Shown: piece by piece, positions 1 through 7,972 of the stretch
Layout of the letters: each line of letters begins with the position of its first letter
How positions within the stretch are numbered: the first letter of the stretch is position 1
NCBI GenBank assembly: GCA_036504535.1
Contig: DASXUY010000024.1
Location: 34,489-98,488, forward strand
Direction of reading: 5' to 3'
DNA: 64,000 bases
Source of the DNA: JARLGU01 sp036504535
GTDB lineage: Bacteria > Armatimonadota > Armatimonadia > Armatimonadales > Capsulimonadaceae
Position numbers and translations under genes: made by a program
Notes under the pieces: model-generated
Told to the model about the DNA's origin: nothing
Databases searched by the model: none
Seen by the model: the letters and a program-made list of their open reading frames with translations, nothing else

Positions 1-234
1 GGCACCGGTGACCGACAGGACAGAGTCGGGGCCATCCTGGCTGAAATCGGGCCGGTACGTGCCCGGTACGGGTGTCCAAACCGCCAGAGCCGCACCAATG
101 CGCTTGTTGAAAGCGCCATTGAGCAGGAGATTGGCAGGCGACGCGGCGTTGGCGCATTGGCTGAGCGCGAGGACGGCGACGATCAGCGACGCGCGGAGGC
201 GGCTTCCCAGAGACTTGCAGAGCGGGCGAACCAT
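1..234 (-). CDS. Secreted protein, N-terminal part (runs off the window)
   Basis: This frame is open from the ATG at 234 to the left edge (78 codons), so only the N-terminus is seen. It starts with basic residues (MVRPLCKSLGSRLRAS), then a hydrophobic stretch ending near CANAASPA, which looks like an export signal. The next residues, NLLLNGAF, followed by a Trp further on, resemble the start of galactose-binding-like/CBM4_9 folds (NLLxNGxFE...W). A secreted carbohydrate-related protein is therefore possible, but that is inference from a short motif. There is no strong ribosome-binding site before the ATG. Function not assigned. Confidence 0.55.
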   Translation of the reverse strand, partial: MVRPLCKSLGSRLRASLIVAVLALSQCANAASPANLLLNGAFNKRIGAALAVWTPVPGTYRPDFSQDGPDSVLSVTGA

Positions 235-638
235 AGGGTCATTATGGCGCTTTCATCCTGCTTATCGAACGGAACAACTCCTTTCGCGCACAGGTTAAGT
301 TATCGGCAGATCCGTCGGGTGAATATTCAGCCTATTTAAAGTTACATTATTCACCAAAACTAAAATATCGATATATTTGATAAAAATAGTAATAATCAGT
401 CGTAAATCAATTATATTGCGTCGTGAATAGCCACTGAATATTCATGGTCAGCGACATCGAATCTCTCCTTGATGACCCACGAACATCCGGTTGTTCTATC
501 TTCGATAATACATTATTATTATACCATGTACATGTCTAAATAATATACCTCTAGAAGACATTATTGTTACAAAATATGCTTCGTATGGATTGTTCAAAAG
601 ATTGTACAAAGTGGTAAAATGATGGAGAGGTGATCAAG
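235..638. promoter_or_regulatory. AT-rich intergenic strip with two palindromes upstream of the toxin-antitoxin pair
   Basis: About 400 bp with no supported gene, and from about 300 to 620 clearly richer in A+T than the rest of the window. It holds a perfect 10-bp palindrome CATGTACATG at 525-534 and the 8-bp palindrome TTGTACAA at 602-609, the latter 30 bp before the antitoxin ATG. Phd-type antitoxins bind palindromes in their own promoters, so these are operator candidates. No clear -35/-10 pair was identified. Confidence 0.4.
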
Positions 639-890
639 ATGGTAACGATGACCGCGACTGAGGCACGTAACAATATTGGTAAGTTGTGGGACACCGCGTC
701 CCGCGAACCGGTGACTGTAGAGAGCGCTGGAAAAGCCGTTGCTATAGTTATTAGCCCCGACGAGTATGAGAAGCTCAAGGGCGGACGCAAGCCGCGGATG
801 GCTGGATTTGCGAAAGACTTGCTAGCTGGCGTCGATATTGAAGCGTTAATGGCTGTGCCGATTGATGATGTTTTCGAGGAGTACATGTAG
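639..890 (+). CDS. Type II antitoxin, Phd/YefM family
   Basis: 83-residue protein with the Phd/YefM N-terminal pattern: MTATEARNNIGKLWDTA, then PVTVESAGKAVAIVISPDEYEKL. In this family the N-terminal fold dimerises and binds operator DNA, and the C-terminal tail wraps the toxin. The ATG at 639 is preceded by GGAGAGG with an 8-nt spacer. A GTG at 630 in the same frame overlaps that ribosome-binding site and is less likely. The stop is 2 nt before the downstream VapC-like start, so the pair is almost certainly co-transcribed, antitoxin first. It lies beside an AT-rich strip with palindromes, consistent with autoregulation and with acquisition by transfer. Confidence 0.88.
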   Translation: MVTMTATEARNNIGKLWDTASREPVTVESAGKAVAIVISPDEYEKLKGGRKPRMAGFAKDLLAGVDIEALMAVPIDDVFEEYM

Positions 891-892
891 CC

Positions 893-1279
893 ATGACATA
901 CTTGCTGGACACCCATGCGCTCCTCTGGTTTGCATCGTCGTCTCCCATGCTCCCAGACTCTATGCGGTCGCTAATCGCCGACGCCAACAACGATGTGGCG
1001 GTGAGTATAGCGTCGTATTGGGAGATTGCCATCAAGGCAAAGCTCGGGAAGCTAACAGTGGAGTCAGATATCATTGCCCTCCGAAACCTCGCACTCAATC
1101 AAAATATCCAGATTGAGCCGATTACCATCGAGGCTGTCCACCACACGACCATGCTTCCACTACACCACAAAGACCCGTTCGACCGGATCATCGCTGCCAC
1201 CGCACTCGTGACAGGGGCAACGCTGGTAAGTGCGGATGCTGCGTTCGATGCGTATTCGGTGACAAGGGTTTGGGGGTGA
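893..1279 (+). CDS. vapC: PIN-domain toxin, VapC-type ribonuclease
   Basis: 128-residue PIN domain. It opens with LLDTHALLW (Asp6), continues with SYWEIAIK (Glu44), then HKDPFDRIIAATA (Asp94/Asp97) and LVSADAAFDAY (Asp115/Asp119). This is the set of acidic residues that binds metal in PIN ribonucleases. VapC toxins cleave specific RNAs, often tRNAs, and are held inactive by their antitoxin; the target here cannot be read from sequence. Only 2 nt separate it from the Phd-type antitoxin. Phd-VapC pairings are common among PIN toxins with the DTHALLW start. Full length and no missing catalytic residue, so probably functional. Confidence 0.9.
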   Translation: MTYLLDTHALLWFASSSPMLPDSMRSLIADANNDVAVSIASYWEIAIKAKLGKLTVESDIIALRNLALNQNIQIEPITIEAVHHTTMLPLHHKDPFDRIIAATALVTGATLVSADAAFDAYSVTRVWG

Positions 1280-1298
1280 GGGGCGGACGTGTTCGCAT

Positions 1299-2015
1299 TC
1301 ATGCGCTTTTCGCCTCGTACCAATCGAGTTCGCCGGGGAGGTCACGGGAGGCGTATTCGATGTGGACGATTCGGCGGTGGCTGGGGGCGGTCGAGGGGGA
1401 GGACGCGTGCAGCAGTAGTGGACGCATCATGAGTATGCCTCCGATGGGGAGGTCGAACGTGTCCGATGCTGACTCCAGCCCAATTCGCGACGCTTCGGTC
1501 GCGGGGAGCTTGCCAAGCCGATGCGAGCCAGCTATTACCCTTACCTGTCCGTTGTCCGGGCCGCAGTCATCCAGATGCAGCCGTAATGTCACCATGCGTT
1601 CCAGGATTTCTACCGGCGGCTGAACGTGTACGACGCCCGCTTTCACAGACCATGGCCCGTATCCGGGTGTGTCCACACGCGACCGAACCGCGATTGACAG
1701 ATCCTGGTGCCACGGAACCTTCCAGTTCGAGTCAGGTGTCTTGTCGAACAGGATCGCCCGTACCGGTCTGGCGTCAGCGCCGATCACGGGCTCTACTAGA
1801 GACCGAAGCGCTGGCGATTCGGCAAGTGTCCTCACCTCGGGCGCAAGATCAAACAGGTTGCGAACGTTCGCTGACATGTCGGATGCGATGCCGCTCAGGC
1901 GCAATGTGATCGAGTCTCGCAGCGTAATCGCGTCGGCCGTGGGGATCGCGTCGGGAACGATGAGGTAACCGTTGACGGTCATGTAGTCGGGTTCGATTGT
2001 GGTGGTGGTTGTCAT
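1299..2015 (-). CDS. Phytanoyl-CoA dioxygenase (PhyH)-like Fe(II)/2-oxoglutarate oxygenase
   Basis: 238 residues. The Fe(II)-binding facial triad is visible: His103 and Asp105 in VPWHQDLS, and His203 in RPLLLHASSPS. An Arg ten or so residues later (Arg214/215 in PSHRRIVHIEY) is the expected 2-oxoglutarate carboxylate anchor. The segment CGPDNGQVRVIAGSHRLGKL is typical of PhyH-like enzymes. The family hydroxylates varied small molecules; the substrate here is unknown. The start at 2015 has only a weak AGG upstream; an internal ATG (MTVNGYLIVPD) would remove 11 residues. It is convergent with vapC (stops about 20 bp apart) and has no co-directional close neighbour, so no pathway is suggested. 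Confidence 0.85.
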   Translation of the reverse strand: MTTTTTIEPDYMTVNGYLIVPDAIPTADAITLRDSITLRLSGIASDMSANVRNLFDLAPEVRTLAESPALRSLVEPVIGADARPVRAILFDKTPDSNWKVPWHQDLSIAVRSRVDTPGYGPWSVKAGVVHVQPPVEILERMVTLRLHLDDCGPDNGQVRVIAGSHRLGKLPATEASRIGLESASDTFDLPIGGILMMRPLLLHASSPSTAPSHRRIVHIEYASRDLPGELDWYEAKSA

Positions 2016-2039
2016 AGGAACCTGTCTATTCCAGATGCA

Positions 2040-2200
2040 CTTGCAGGCGGCTTGTTGCTAGGGAAGAACCTCTCCTCCCCGCAAGCGGGTCCCCTCCTCT
2101 CCTAAAGGAAAGGAAAAGAGTCTCTCATAGACAACAGCCTCGTCTTCTTCCTAGAATTGCGAAGCCTATAGGCTAAGTGTGTAGGCGTATTATTTCATCG
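2040..2200. repeat. Intergenic repeat, pyrimidine-rich CCTCTCCTCCCC...GCAAGCGGG family
   Basis: The segment 2068-2120 (CTCCTCCCCGCAAGCGGG...CTAAAGGAAAGGAAAAGAG) has related copies at 17190-17247, 30886-30934 and, in reverse, 38009-38066. Each has a short GC hairpin (here CCCGCAAGCGGG) followed by a purine-rich arm complementary to the pyrimidine arm. It sits upstream of the PhyH gene and downstream of the hydrolase. Possibly a fossil repeat or a transcription stop signal; there is no evidence for coding. Confidence 0.5.
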
Positions 2201-2905
2201 TCAGATCGCGCCAAGCTGCTCAACGACGAACGCGTCGATTTTCGCCACAAGCGCGTCGGGGAGCGGGCCGCAGTGGCCCATACCTGGCACGGCTATGTAT
2301 TCTACGTTCCGTTTGAGCGCCACCATCGCGGCTACAAGCGGGTCGGAGTGGCGCGCTTTGCCGACGGATTTGTCTTCGGTGCCGTGGACGATCAAATACG
2401 GCACATCGGGCAGGCGGTCGGGCTGGTGGAGCGGCGAATGCGCTTCCAGTGTCGCGGTGATGTCTCCGTAGCTACCGAACGCGTGGTGCATAGTGCGCGG
2501 CAAATCGGGTCGTTCGGTGTAGTGAAACGGCAGATCGCACACAGGGCAGTTGGCAAAGCATGCGGTCACGCCGAGCGTCGTCGCCATCGCGTACGCCAGC
2601 ACCGCAAAGCCGCCCATACTGCCGCCAGTCGCGATCAGCGGGGTGTCTGCGCCAAGGCCGTAGCGCCAGCGAAGGCCATCGACCAGCTCATCGACGAACT
2701 CGACCGTCGCATCGTTCATCCATGACCACGGCCCGTAATACGGCTGCACGACCAGCGCGCCGGAGTCGATCCAGCGCTGCTCCTGCTCCGACGGCGTATC
2801 CTTCATCCCGGTGGAACCGAGGCCGACGAATGTCAGCACAATACCGCGCGGCGTGGTGTTCGGTGCGCCGATCCAAGCGACCCGGTCGATGAGGGTGTCG
2901 TTCAT
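2201..2905 (-). CDS. Alpha/beta hydrolase, S9 prolyl-oligopeptidase-like
   Basis: 234 residues from the ATG at 2905. An in-frame extension to 2977 exists but reads low-complexity intergenic DNA and was not used. The catalytic triad is visible: nucleophile Ser96 in GGSMGGFA, Asp178 in VHGTEDKSVG and His211 in VPGMGHCG. The serine elbow and the HGTxD loop match the S9/dienelactone-hydrolase group of alpha/beta hydrolases. No signal peptide, so cytoplasmic. Substrate unknown; these enzymes hydrolyse small esters or peptides. Neighbours are unrelated, and the DNA upstream (2906-3200) is low-complexity and repeat-like. Confidence 0.82.
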   Translation of the reverse strand: MNDTLIDRVAWIGAPNTTPRGIVLTFVGLGSTGMKDTPSEQEQRWIDSGALVVQPYYGPWSWMNDATVEFVDELVDGLRWRYGLGADTPLIATGGSMGGFAVLAYAMATTLGVTACFANCPVCDLPFHYTERPDLPRTMHHAFGSYGDITATLEAHSPLHQPDRLPDVPYLIVHGTEDKSVGKARHSDPLVAAMVALKRNVEYIAVPGMGHCGPLPDALVAKIDAFVVEQLGAI

Positions 2906-3498
2906 GTGTGGTTGGTCCTGTAGTGCGTGAGTTGGTGCGATAGTGCGAGTTATGTTGGCGTGTTGGTTTTGGTGCATGAGTCTTGGTGCGTTGGTGTTTA
3001 GCGTTGGCGTTTAGCGTTGAGGGTAGATTAGGGCACGGTGGCGGTGGATTCCTGCATTTGGGTGAGGTGCGGGGGTGGGAATGCATGTTAAGGAGCCCAT
3101 CCGTCAGTCTGGCGCAAATAATCTTGCGCCAGACTGACACCTTCCCGCAGCGGGAAGGAAACCTGTTGTAGCCATTTGTGGGCAGCTCATTTGCACCGCG
3201 TGGGTTTAAGCGCACAGTGTCAACGGCCGGTGCGAGTTTTGGGTTTGGAGGTATTGGGAGGTGGATTGCAGAGGGCAGCGTGTAGGGCGGGTCGAGTGGA
3301 AGGCGCGGAATCGAAGAGCCGGGCGGCGGCCTTCGCCAGCGAGGGATCGCGGGGGGAGGTGGAGGGCGGGTATGACGTTCCGTCCCTCCGTCGGTTGCCG
3401 GGTCTGAACGCCCGGCCTGACGAAGAGCGCCCCTGCGGGGCTAAGTGCGTGGCAGTGCGGGTTTGGAATGCAGTACGGGTTCCGTACCGTGAACCATG
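2906..3498. repeat. Low-complexity and repeat-bearing intergenic region
   Basis: No gene is supported in these roughly 590 bp. 2930-3030 is GTTG/GTGCG-rich low-complexity DNA. 3398-3442 (CCGGGTCTGAACGCC...TGACGAAGAGCGC) is a shorter copy of the repeat found at 31003-31060 and inverted at 31286-31341. 3302-3345 (GGCGCGGAATCGAAGAGCC...) is similar to 3928-3975. An inverted repeat CAGTCTGGCGCAA / TTGCGCCAGACTG at about 3105-3137 can form a strong hairpin. Confidence 0.55.
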
Positions 3499-3690
3499 TC
3501 AATCCTCGTACGCAGTAGCGCGTTCATACGCCTGTTCGGGCAGTACGGCGCCGCCTGGGTGCTGTTGCGCTCGGCCGAAAAAGAGCCGCTCCCATTCGTC
3601 CTTCGGCGCATTGAACCGTTCGGCCAACTTTGCTTTCTCGTCGTCGGTCAATGGCTTACGGGTTGATATATCGATCTCCGTCTTTGCCAT
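3499..3690 (-). CDS. Small hypothetical protein (63 aa), antitoxin-like appearance
   Basis: 63 residues, highly charged, with a predicted helical middle (LTDDEKAKLAERFNAP, KDEWERLFFG). The ATG at 3690 is preceded by a full AGGAGG with a 9-10-nt spacer, a strong sign that it is translated. I do not recognise the family. Its size, charge and short linear tail (EQAYERATAYED) resemble type II antitoxins, but no toxin follows: downstream is repeat DNA, where a TTG-initiated frame (3206-3502) overlaps by 4 nt but reads through a repeat. It may be an orphan remnant or an unrelated small protein. Confidence 0.6.
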   Translation of the reverse strand: MAKTEIDISTRKPLTDDEKAKLAERFNAPKDEWERLFFGRAQQHPGGAVLPEQAYERATAYED

Positions 3691-4027
3691 TTACGGTTTC
3701 CTCCTCGCGCGAGAGTTCATAAATGTACGGATTTGAGCGGCGTGCTATCCGTAATAATCATACCATGGGCAGCTACGAATCGTTAGCGCGGGCTGACGGC
3801 TTCGACGTTAGGATTATGCCGCCGAAATAGCGATTGGACTCGGGCGGTTGGATAGAGTAAGCGCAACGGTTGAGCGGTTACCGGAAGCGTAATGGTGTCG
3901 GTGGGCGGGTAGGAGCCGGCGGCTCAAAGGCGCGGCTTGGAAGAGCAGGCGGCGGCCTTCGCCGACGCGGAATGGTGGCGAGGTGATAGACAACGGATCT
4001 GCCAGACTTGATTACCTGTAAAGGCGT
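3691..4027. other. Intergenic region without a supported gene
   Basis: About 340 bp between the small gene and the TIR-like gene. A 21-codon frame at 3765-3830 on the + strand has no ribosome-binding site and was not called. 3928-3975 is a partial copy of the repeat at 3302-3345. The strip 3710-3765 is AT-richer and holds the upstream region of the 63-aa gene. Confidence 0.4.
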
Positions 4028-4690
4028 TTACCGAGCCGCGTGACGCTCAGCAAATCTGGCTAAACCTTCTACTTCCTTGCGAATTTTCTCACCAGCCGAT
4101 TCAATCCCATTGCTAACGTCAATGTATGCAACACCCGAAAGGTCAGAGGGTATGGCAAGCGGTCCCTTGTGTAGCAAAATGACGCGGCCCGAGAGTCTGC
4201 CAAAGTGCCTAACAAAATAACCAAGCTCAAAGATGACGTTTTGCCTGGCTTGATATGCGACGTCATCGCCCCCGTTTACCACGACGTCGTCGGGAGACAT
4301 CAAGACGAAAGCCACATCTACACGTTTCGCGTGATATTCGAACTTCTCAACTATGGTCCGACCACCATTTTTTTGCTGGTCGAGGATCACAGGCTCATCC
4401 ATTTTAAGGCGATTTTGGAGGTAGTCCTTCAGTTCCGCCTTTAAGGCAGCATCATGCCCATGGACAATAAATGGTAGCAGCTGGGCAGGTTTAGCGCTAG
4501 GAGTATAGCCGGTAGGCATCGGAGCTGACGATCGTGCGCCAAGTGCAGATTCCTGCGGCTTCGGGGTCTTTTGCTGGGGTCCATGTAGTATGGTTGTTAG
4601 CGCTGATGGAGCATTCACCACACGAGACGGCCCTGATTTGGCGTCGTTGCTATGGGCGCTCCCTAACCCATATTTAAAGTCATTGTCCAA
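4028..4690 (-). CDS. TIR-like predicted nucleotide-binding protein (CAP12/PF10137 type)
   Basis: 220 residues from a TTG start at 4690, chosen because GAGGAG lies 8 nt upstream. The longer frame starts with a GTG inside a terminator hairpin (4743-4768). The first ~70 residues are a Ser/Pro-rich linker. Then comes a TIR-like domain: FIVHGHD (74-80), QQKNGGRTIVEKFE (Glu of EKFE at 115-118 is the expected catalytic Glu), RQNVIFELGYF (149-159) and IPSDLSGVAYI. In this family TIR domains degrade NAD and act as effectors of CBASS/Pycsar antiphage systems. No cyclase, sensor or second component is beside it, so it is an orphan; stand-alone defence or regulation is possible. Upstream is nrdJ, separated by a terminator. 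Confidence 0.82.
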   Translation of the reverse strand: MDNDFKYGLGSAHSNDAKSGPSRVVNAPSALTTILHGPQQKTPKPQESALGARSSAPMPTGYTPSAKPAQLLPFIVHGHDAALKAELKDYLQNRLKMDEPVILDQQKNGGRTIVEKFEYHAKRVDVAFVLMSPDDVVVNGGDDVAYQARQNVIFELGYFVRHFGRLSGRVILLHKGPLAIPSDLSGVAYIDVSNGIESAGEKIRKEVEGLARFAERHAAR

Positions 4691-4742
4691 TGTCCGGTCT
4701 CCTCTGTGTCTATGAACGTATTCCCGCCCTAAAAGTATCTCA

Positions 4743-4768
4743 CCGGCCACCGCTTTCGCGGTGGCCGG
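4743..4768 (-). terminator. Strong hairpin downstream of nrdJ
   Basis: CCGGCCACCG and CGGTGGCCGG form a perfect 10-bp stem with a 6-nt loop, 25 bp past the nrdJ stop. On the minus strand it is followed by TGAGATACTTTT, a weak T-tract. It probably ends the nrdR-nrdJ transcript. The longest frame of the TIR-like gene would start inside it, an argument for the later TTG start. Confidence 0.7.
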
Positions 4769-4792
4769 GTTGGCTTACGTCCCTACCCTCTC

Positions 4793-7792
4793 CTAGCTGC
4801 AGCCGAGGCTGGCGCCGCATTGGAGGCATTTGTAGCAGGCGCCGGAGCGGACGGTGAGGGAGCCGCACTCGGGGCAGGGCGGCGCATCGGACTGCGTGCG
4901 GAAGATTTCGCGCTCGCGGTCGGCGAAGGATTTGCCGGGGGTGATCTGGACCACCTTGGCGTCGGATTTCGGCGCGCCGTTGCCGTTCGCCTTGAGGGTG
5001 ATCTCAGGAGCGGCGGGCGCGGACGGGGTCGCTGTTGGCTCATCTTCCTTCAGGTCAGCGACGAGGCCCACATTGTGGCGCTCTTCCTTCTGGAGGAACT
5101 TGAGGGCCATCCAGCGGAAGATGTAGTCCATCACCGATTTGGCCATCGGGATTTCCTTGTTGTTCGTGAAGCCGCTGGGCTCGAACCGCGTGTGGATGAA
5201 CTTGTCGACCAGGGTCGATAGCGGCACACCGTACTGCAGCGCGAGGGAGATGGCGGTCGCGAAACCATCCATAAGGCCGCTGATGGTCGAGCCTTCCTTC
5301 GACATGGTGACGAAGATCTCGCCGGGGTTGCCGTCCTCGTACATGCCTACCGTGATATAGCCCTCGTGGCCGCCGACGCTGAACTTGTGCGTCACCGACA
5401 CGCGCTCGTCGGCCAGTTTGTGGCGAACGGGCTTGGCGGGGATGGTCTCTAGGATCACCTTCTCCGGTGTGTTGTTGGAGCCGTCCTTCTTGGTGGACAA
5501 CGGCTGGGTCTTCTTGGAACCGTCGCGGTAGATGGCGATGGCCTTGAGGCCGAGCTTCCAGCCTTCGAGGTAGGTCTGGCCGATCTCTTCCGGGGTCGCG
5601 TCATTAGGAACGTTCACCGTCTTGCTTATCGCTCCGGAGAGGAACGGCTGGACGGCGGACATCATCTTGATGTGGCCCTTGTAGTGGATGGAGCGAGTGC
5701 CGTTCATCGGGCGGAACGCGCAGTCGAAGATGGGCAGGTGCTCGGGTTTGAGCGCCGGCGAGCCTTCGATGGTGTCGTTCGCGTCGATGAAGCTGAGGAT
5801 ACCATCCATGTCGGCCGCGCTGTATCCGAGGCGGCGTAGCGCTTCGGGGACGGTCTGGTTGACGATCTTCATCAGGCCACCGCCGACAAGCGACTTGTAC
5901 TTGACGATAGCGATATCGGGCTCGACACCGGTGGTATCGCAGTCCATGAGGAAGCCGATGGTGCCGGTGGGCGCGAGAACTGTCGCCTGAGCGTTGCGGT
6001 AACCGCTCTTGTCGCCGATCTTGATAGCATCGTCCCATGCCTGCTGAGCGTAGCGGAACAGGTTGGACGGGACCAGCTTGCTGTCGATGGTGGTGTCGAC
6101 GGCCGCGCGGTGCTTGCGCATAACGCGGGCCATCGGCTCTTTGTTCTTGGCGTAGCCAGCGAACGGACCGCCGCAGTCGCGGGCGATCTCAGCGGACTGA
6201 GCGTATGCGGTCCCGGTCATGATGGATGTGAGCGCACCGGCGTAGGCGCGGCCGCCATCGCTGTCGTACGGCAGGCCGGTGGCCATCAGGAGCGCGCCGA
6301 GGTTCGCGTAGCCGAGGCCAAGCGTGCGATACTCGAACGAGCGCTGCGCAATCTTCGGCGTAGGATACTCGGCGAACCCGACGCCGATTTCCTGAGCGGT
6401 GATGATGATGCGAATGGCGTGCTGGTAGGTCTCCACGTCGAACTCGCCGGTCTGCTCCTTGCGGAAGCGCATAAGGTTAAGCGATGCGAGGTTGCAGGCA
6501 GTAGAGTTGAGGAACATATACTCCGAGCACGGGTTGCTGGCGTAAATGCGGTCCGAGTTCGGGCATGTGTGCCAGTCGTTGATGGTCGTGTCGTACTGCA
6601 TCCCAGGGTCGCCGCACACCCAGGTGGCGTCAGCAATCTTGGCGAGCACTTCGCGAGCCTTGTAGCTCTCGTTGGACTTCCCATTGGTGCGGAACTTGGT
6701 GGTCCACATGCCGTCCTGCTCGACCGACGCCATGAAGTCGTCGGTCACGCGGACGCTGTGGTTGGCGTTCTGGAACGGTACCGTGTCGTACGCGCCATTG
6801 ATGACATTGAACGCGCCGCTGAAGCCAGCTTCGATGAGCGCGTGGGCCTTGAGTTCGGCGTCCTTCTTGCATTCGATGAAGTCGATGACATCGGGATGGT
6901 CGACGTCGAGAACGCGCATACACGCCGCTCGGCGGGTGCTGCCGCCGCTCTTGATCGAGCCCGCGCTCGCATCGAGGCCCTTCATGAACGACACCGGGCC
7001 GCTAGACCTGCCGCCTGCAGCGAGAGGCTCACGGGAGGAGCGGAGGATGGAGAGGTTCACACCGGAACCGGAGCCGTCCTTGAACAGCAAACCTTCGGTC
7101 TTGTAGAGGTCGAGAATGGCCTCCATGCTGTCGTCGACTTCGTTGATGTAGCACGCCGAGATCGCTTGACGTCGACCGGGCCAGCCAAGGTTGAACCACA
7201 CCGGGCTGTTGAAAGCCGCGAGCTGGTGGACGAGGATGTAGCGGAGTTCATCGTGGAACGTGGCCGCATCTTCGTCGCTAGCGAAGTAGCCGCCCTTCTT
7301 GCCCCACAGCAGGAACGTGTCGGAGACGCGTCCGATCAGCTGCTTGATCGAATATTCGCGCTCAAGCGTACCAAGCTGTCCGCGGAAATACTTGGATGCG
7401 GCAATGTTGGTGGCCATTTGTGACCAGCCGGTCGGCACTTCGACACCGTCCTGCTTGAAGACCACTTCGCCATTGCTGTTGACGATGCTGGCGGTGCGTA
7501 GTTCCCACTCCACCGTCTTCCACACGTCCTGACCCGCCGTGGTGAAGCGACGCTCCATCTTGAGGCCGGGGGCGGACTTGCGCGATTTGCCGTTCGATTT
7601 AGCGGCGGCTGGCGCTGGGGCTTCCTCGGGCGCGGCGGTCTCTACGGTGTCGTCAACGGCATCCGCAAACGGATCCTCCGTGATTGTCGCAACGATAGTG
7701 TCAGCCGGGTCGGCAAACATATCGAGACTGCCGGGGTTAGAGTCGAGTAGCTCGACTTCCGGAATACCACCTAATAGGCCATGATCGGACAT
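4793..7792 (-). CDS. nrdJ: Adenosylcobalamin-dependent (class II) ribonucleoside-diphosphate reductase
   Basis: 999 residues, usual for the long bacterial NrdJ type. It reduces ribonucleotides to deoxyribonucleotides using a thiyl radical generated from coenzyme B12. The active site is clear: NPCSEYMFLNSTAC carries the radical Cys, the Glu two residues later and the redox-pair Cys 11 residues on, with its partner Cys in AISACYINE. The N-terminal ~75 residues are an acidic, Ala/Pro-rich leader. The C-terminus has a CxxC...CxxC zinc-ribbon-like tail (CPECG, CLQCG) that shuttles reducing equivalents in this group. Start: AAGGAG 11 nt before the ATG. It follows nrdR (180 bp gap) on the same strand, so NrdR control is expected. 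No cobalamin riboswitch was recognised upstream. Confidence 0.97.
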   Translation of the reverse strand: MSDHGLLGGIPEVELLDSNPGSLDMFADPADTIVATITEDPFADAVDDTVETAAPEEAPAPAAAKSNGKSRKSAPGLKMERRFTTAGQDVWKTVEWELRTASIVNSNGEVVFKQDGVEVPTGWSQMATNIAASKYFRGQLGTLEREYSIKQLIGRVSDTFLLWGKKGGYFASDEDAATFHDELRYILVHQLAAFNSPVWFNLGWPGRRQAISACYINEVDDSMEAILDLYKTEGLLFKDGSGSGVNLSILRSSREPLAAGGRSSGPVSFMKGLDASAGSIKSGGSTRRAACMRVLDVDHPDVIDFIECKKDAELKAHALIEAGFSGAFNVINGAYDTVPFQNANHSVRVTDDFMASVEQDGMWTTKFRTNGKSNESYKAREVLAKIADATWVCGDPGMQYDTTINDWHTCPNSDRIYASNPCSEYMFLNSTACNLASLNLMRFRKEQTGEFDVETYQHAIRIIITAQEIGVGFAEYPTPKIAQRSFEYRTLGLGYANLGALLMATGLPYDSDGGRAYAGALTSIMTGTAYAQSAEIARDCGGPFAGYAKNKEPMARVMRKHRAAVDTTIDSKLVPSNLFRYAQQAWDDAIKIGDKSGYRNAQATVLAPTGTIGFLMDCDTTGVEPDIAIVKYKSLVGGGLMKIVNQTVPEALRRLGYSAADMDGILSFIDANDTIEGSPALKPEHLPIFDCAFRPMNGTRSIHYKGHIKMMSAVQPFLSGAISKTVNVPNDATPEEIGQTYLEGWKLGLKAIAIYRDGSKKTQPLSTKKDGSNNTPEKVILETIPAKPVRHKLADERVSVTHKFSVGGHEGYITVGMYEDGNPGEIFVTMSKEGSTISGLMDGFATAISLALQYGVPLSTLVDKFIHTRFEPSGFTNNKEIPMAKSVMDYIFRWMALKFLQKEERHNVGLVADLKEDEPTATPSAPAAPEITLKANGNGAPKSDAKVVQITPGKSFADREREIFRTQSDAPPCPECGSLTVRSGACYKCLQCGASLGCS

Positions 7793-7972
7793 GGGACGTT
7801 ATGCTCCTTTTTGATTCTACGGTTATAAAGCCGTTATAAGTGCTGTGACTGCGCGGGCAACGCTTCAACTAACAAATATGCCCGGCAATCGGATGACGAA
7901 AACGCGACGCATAAACGCAGCGCTATCGTTGTATCGGAAACCCCTCGTAAGGGGGATGGGGATCAAGCCGCC

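Noticed and set aside
3206..3502. 98-codon minus-strand frame overlapping the end of the 63-aa gene by 4 nt
   Set aside because: TTG start, no ribosome-binding site, and it reads straight through a dispersed repeat (3398-3442) and a second repeat (3302-3345).
3765..3830. 21-codon + strand frame
   Set aside because: No ribosome-binding site, too short to judge, and no neighbour that suggests a leader peptide.
6110..7423. 437-codon open frame opposite nrdJ, and similar long frames opposite gyrB (15751-16929) and the export gene (39973-41301)
   Set aside because: Mirror frames caused by GC-rich codon positions of real genes on the other strand; composition (runs of Arg, Val, His) and absence of any motif mark them as shadows.
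7793..7972. Cobalamin riboswitch before nrdJ
   Set aside because: The 180-bp gap lacks the B12-box (GCCACTG-like) and a recognisable core; only a plain leader is seen.
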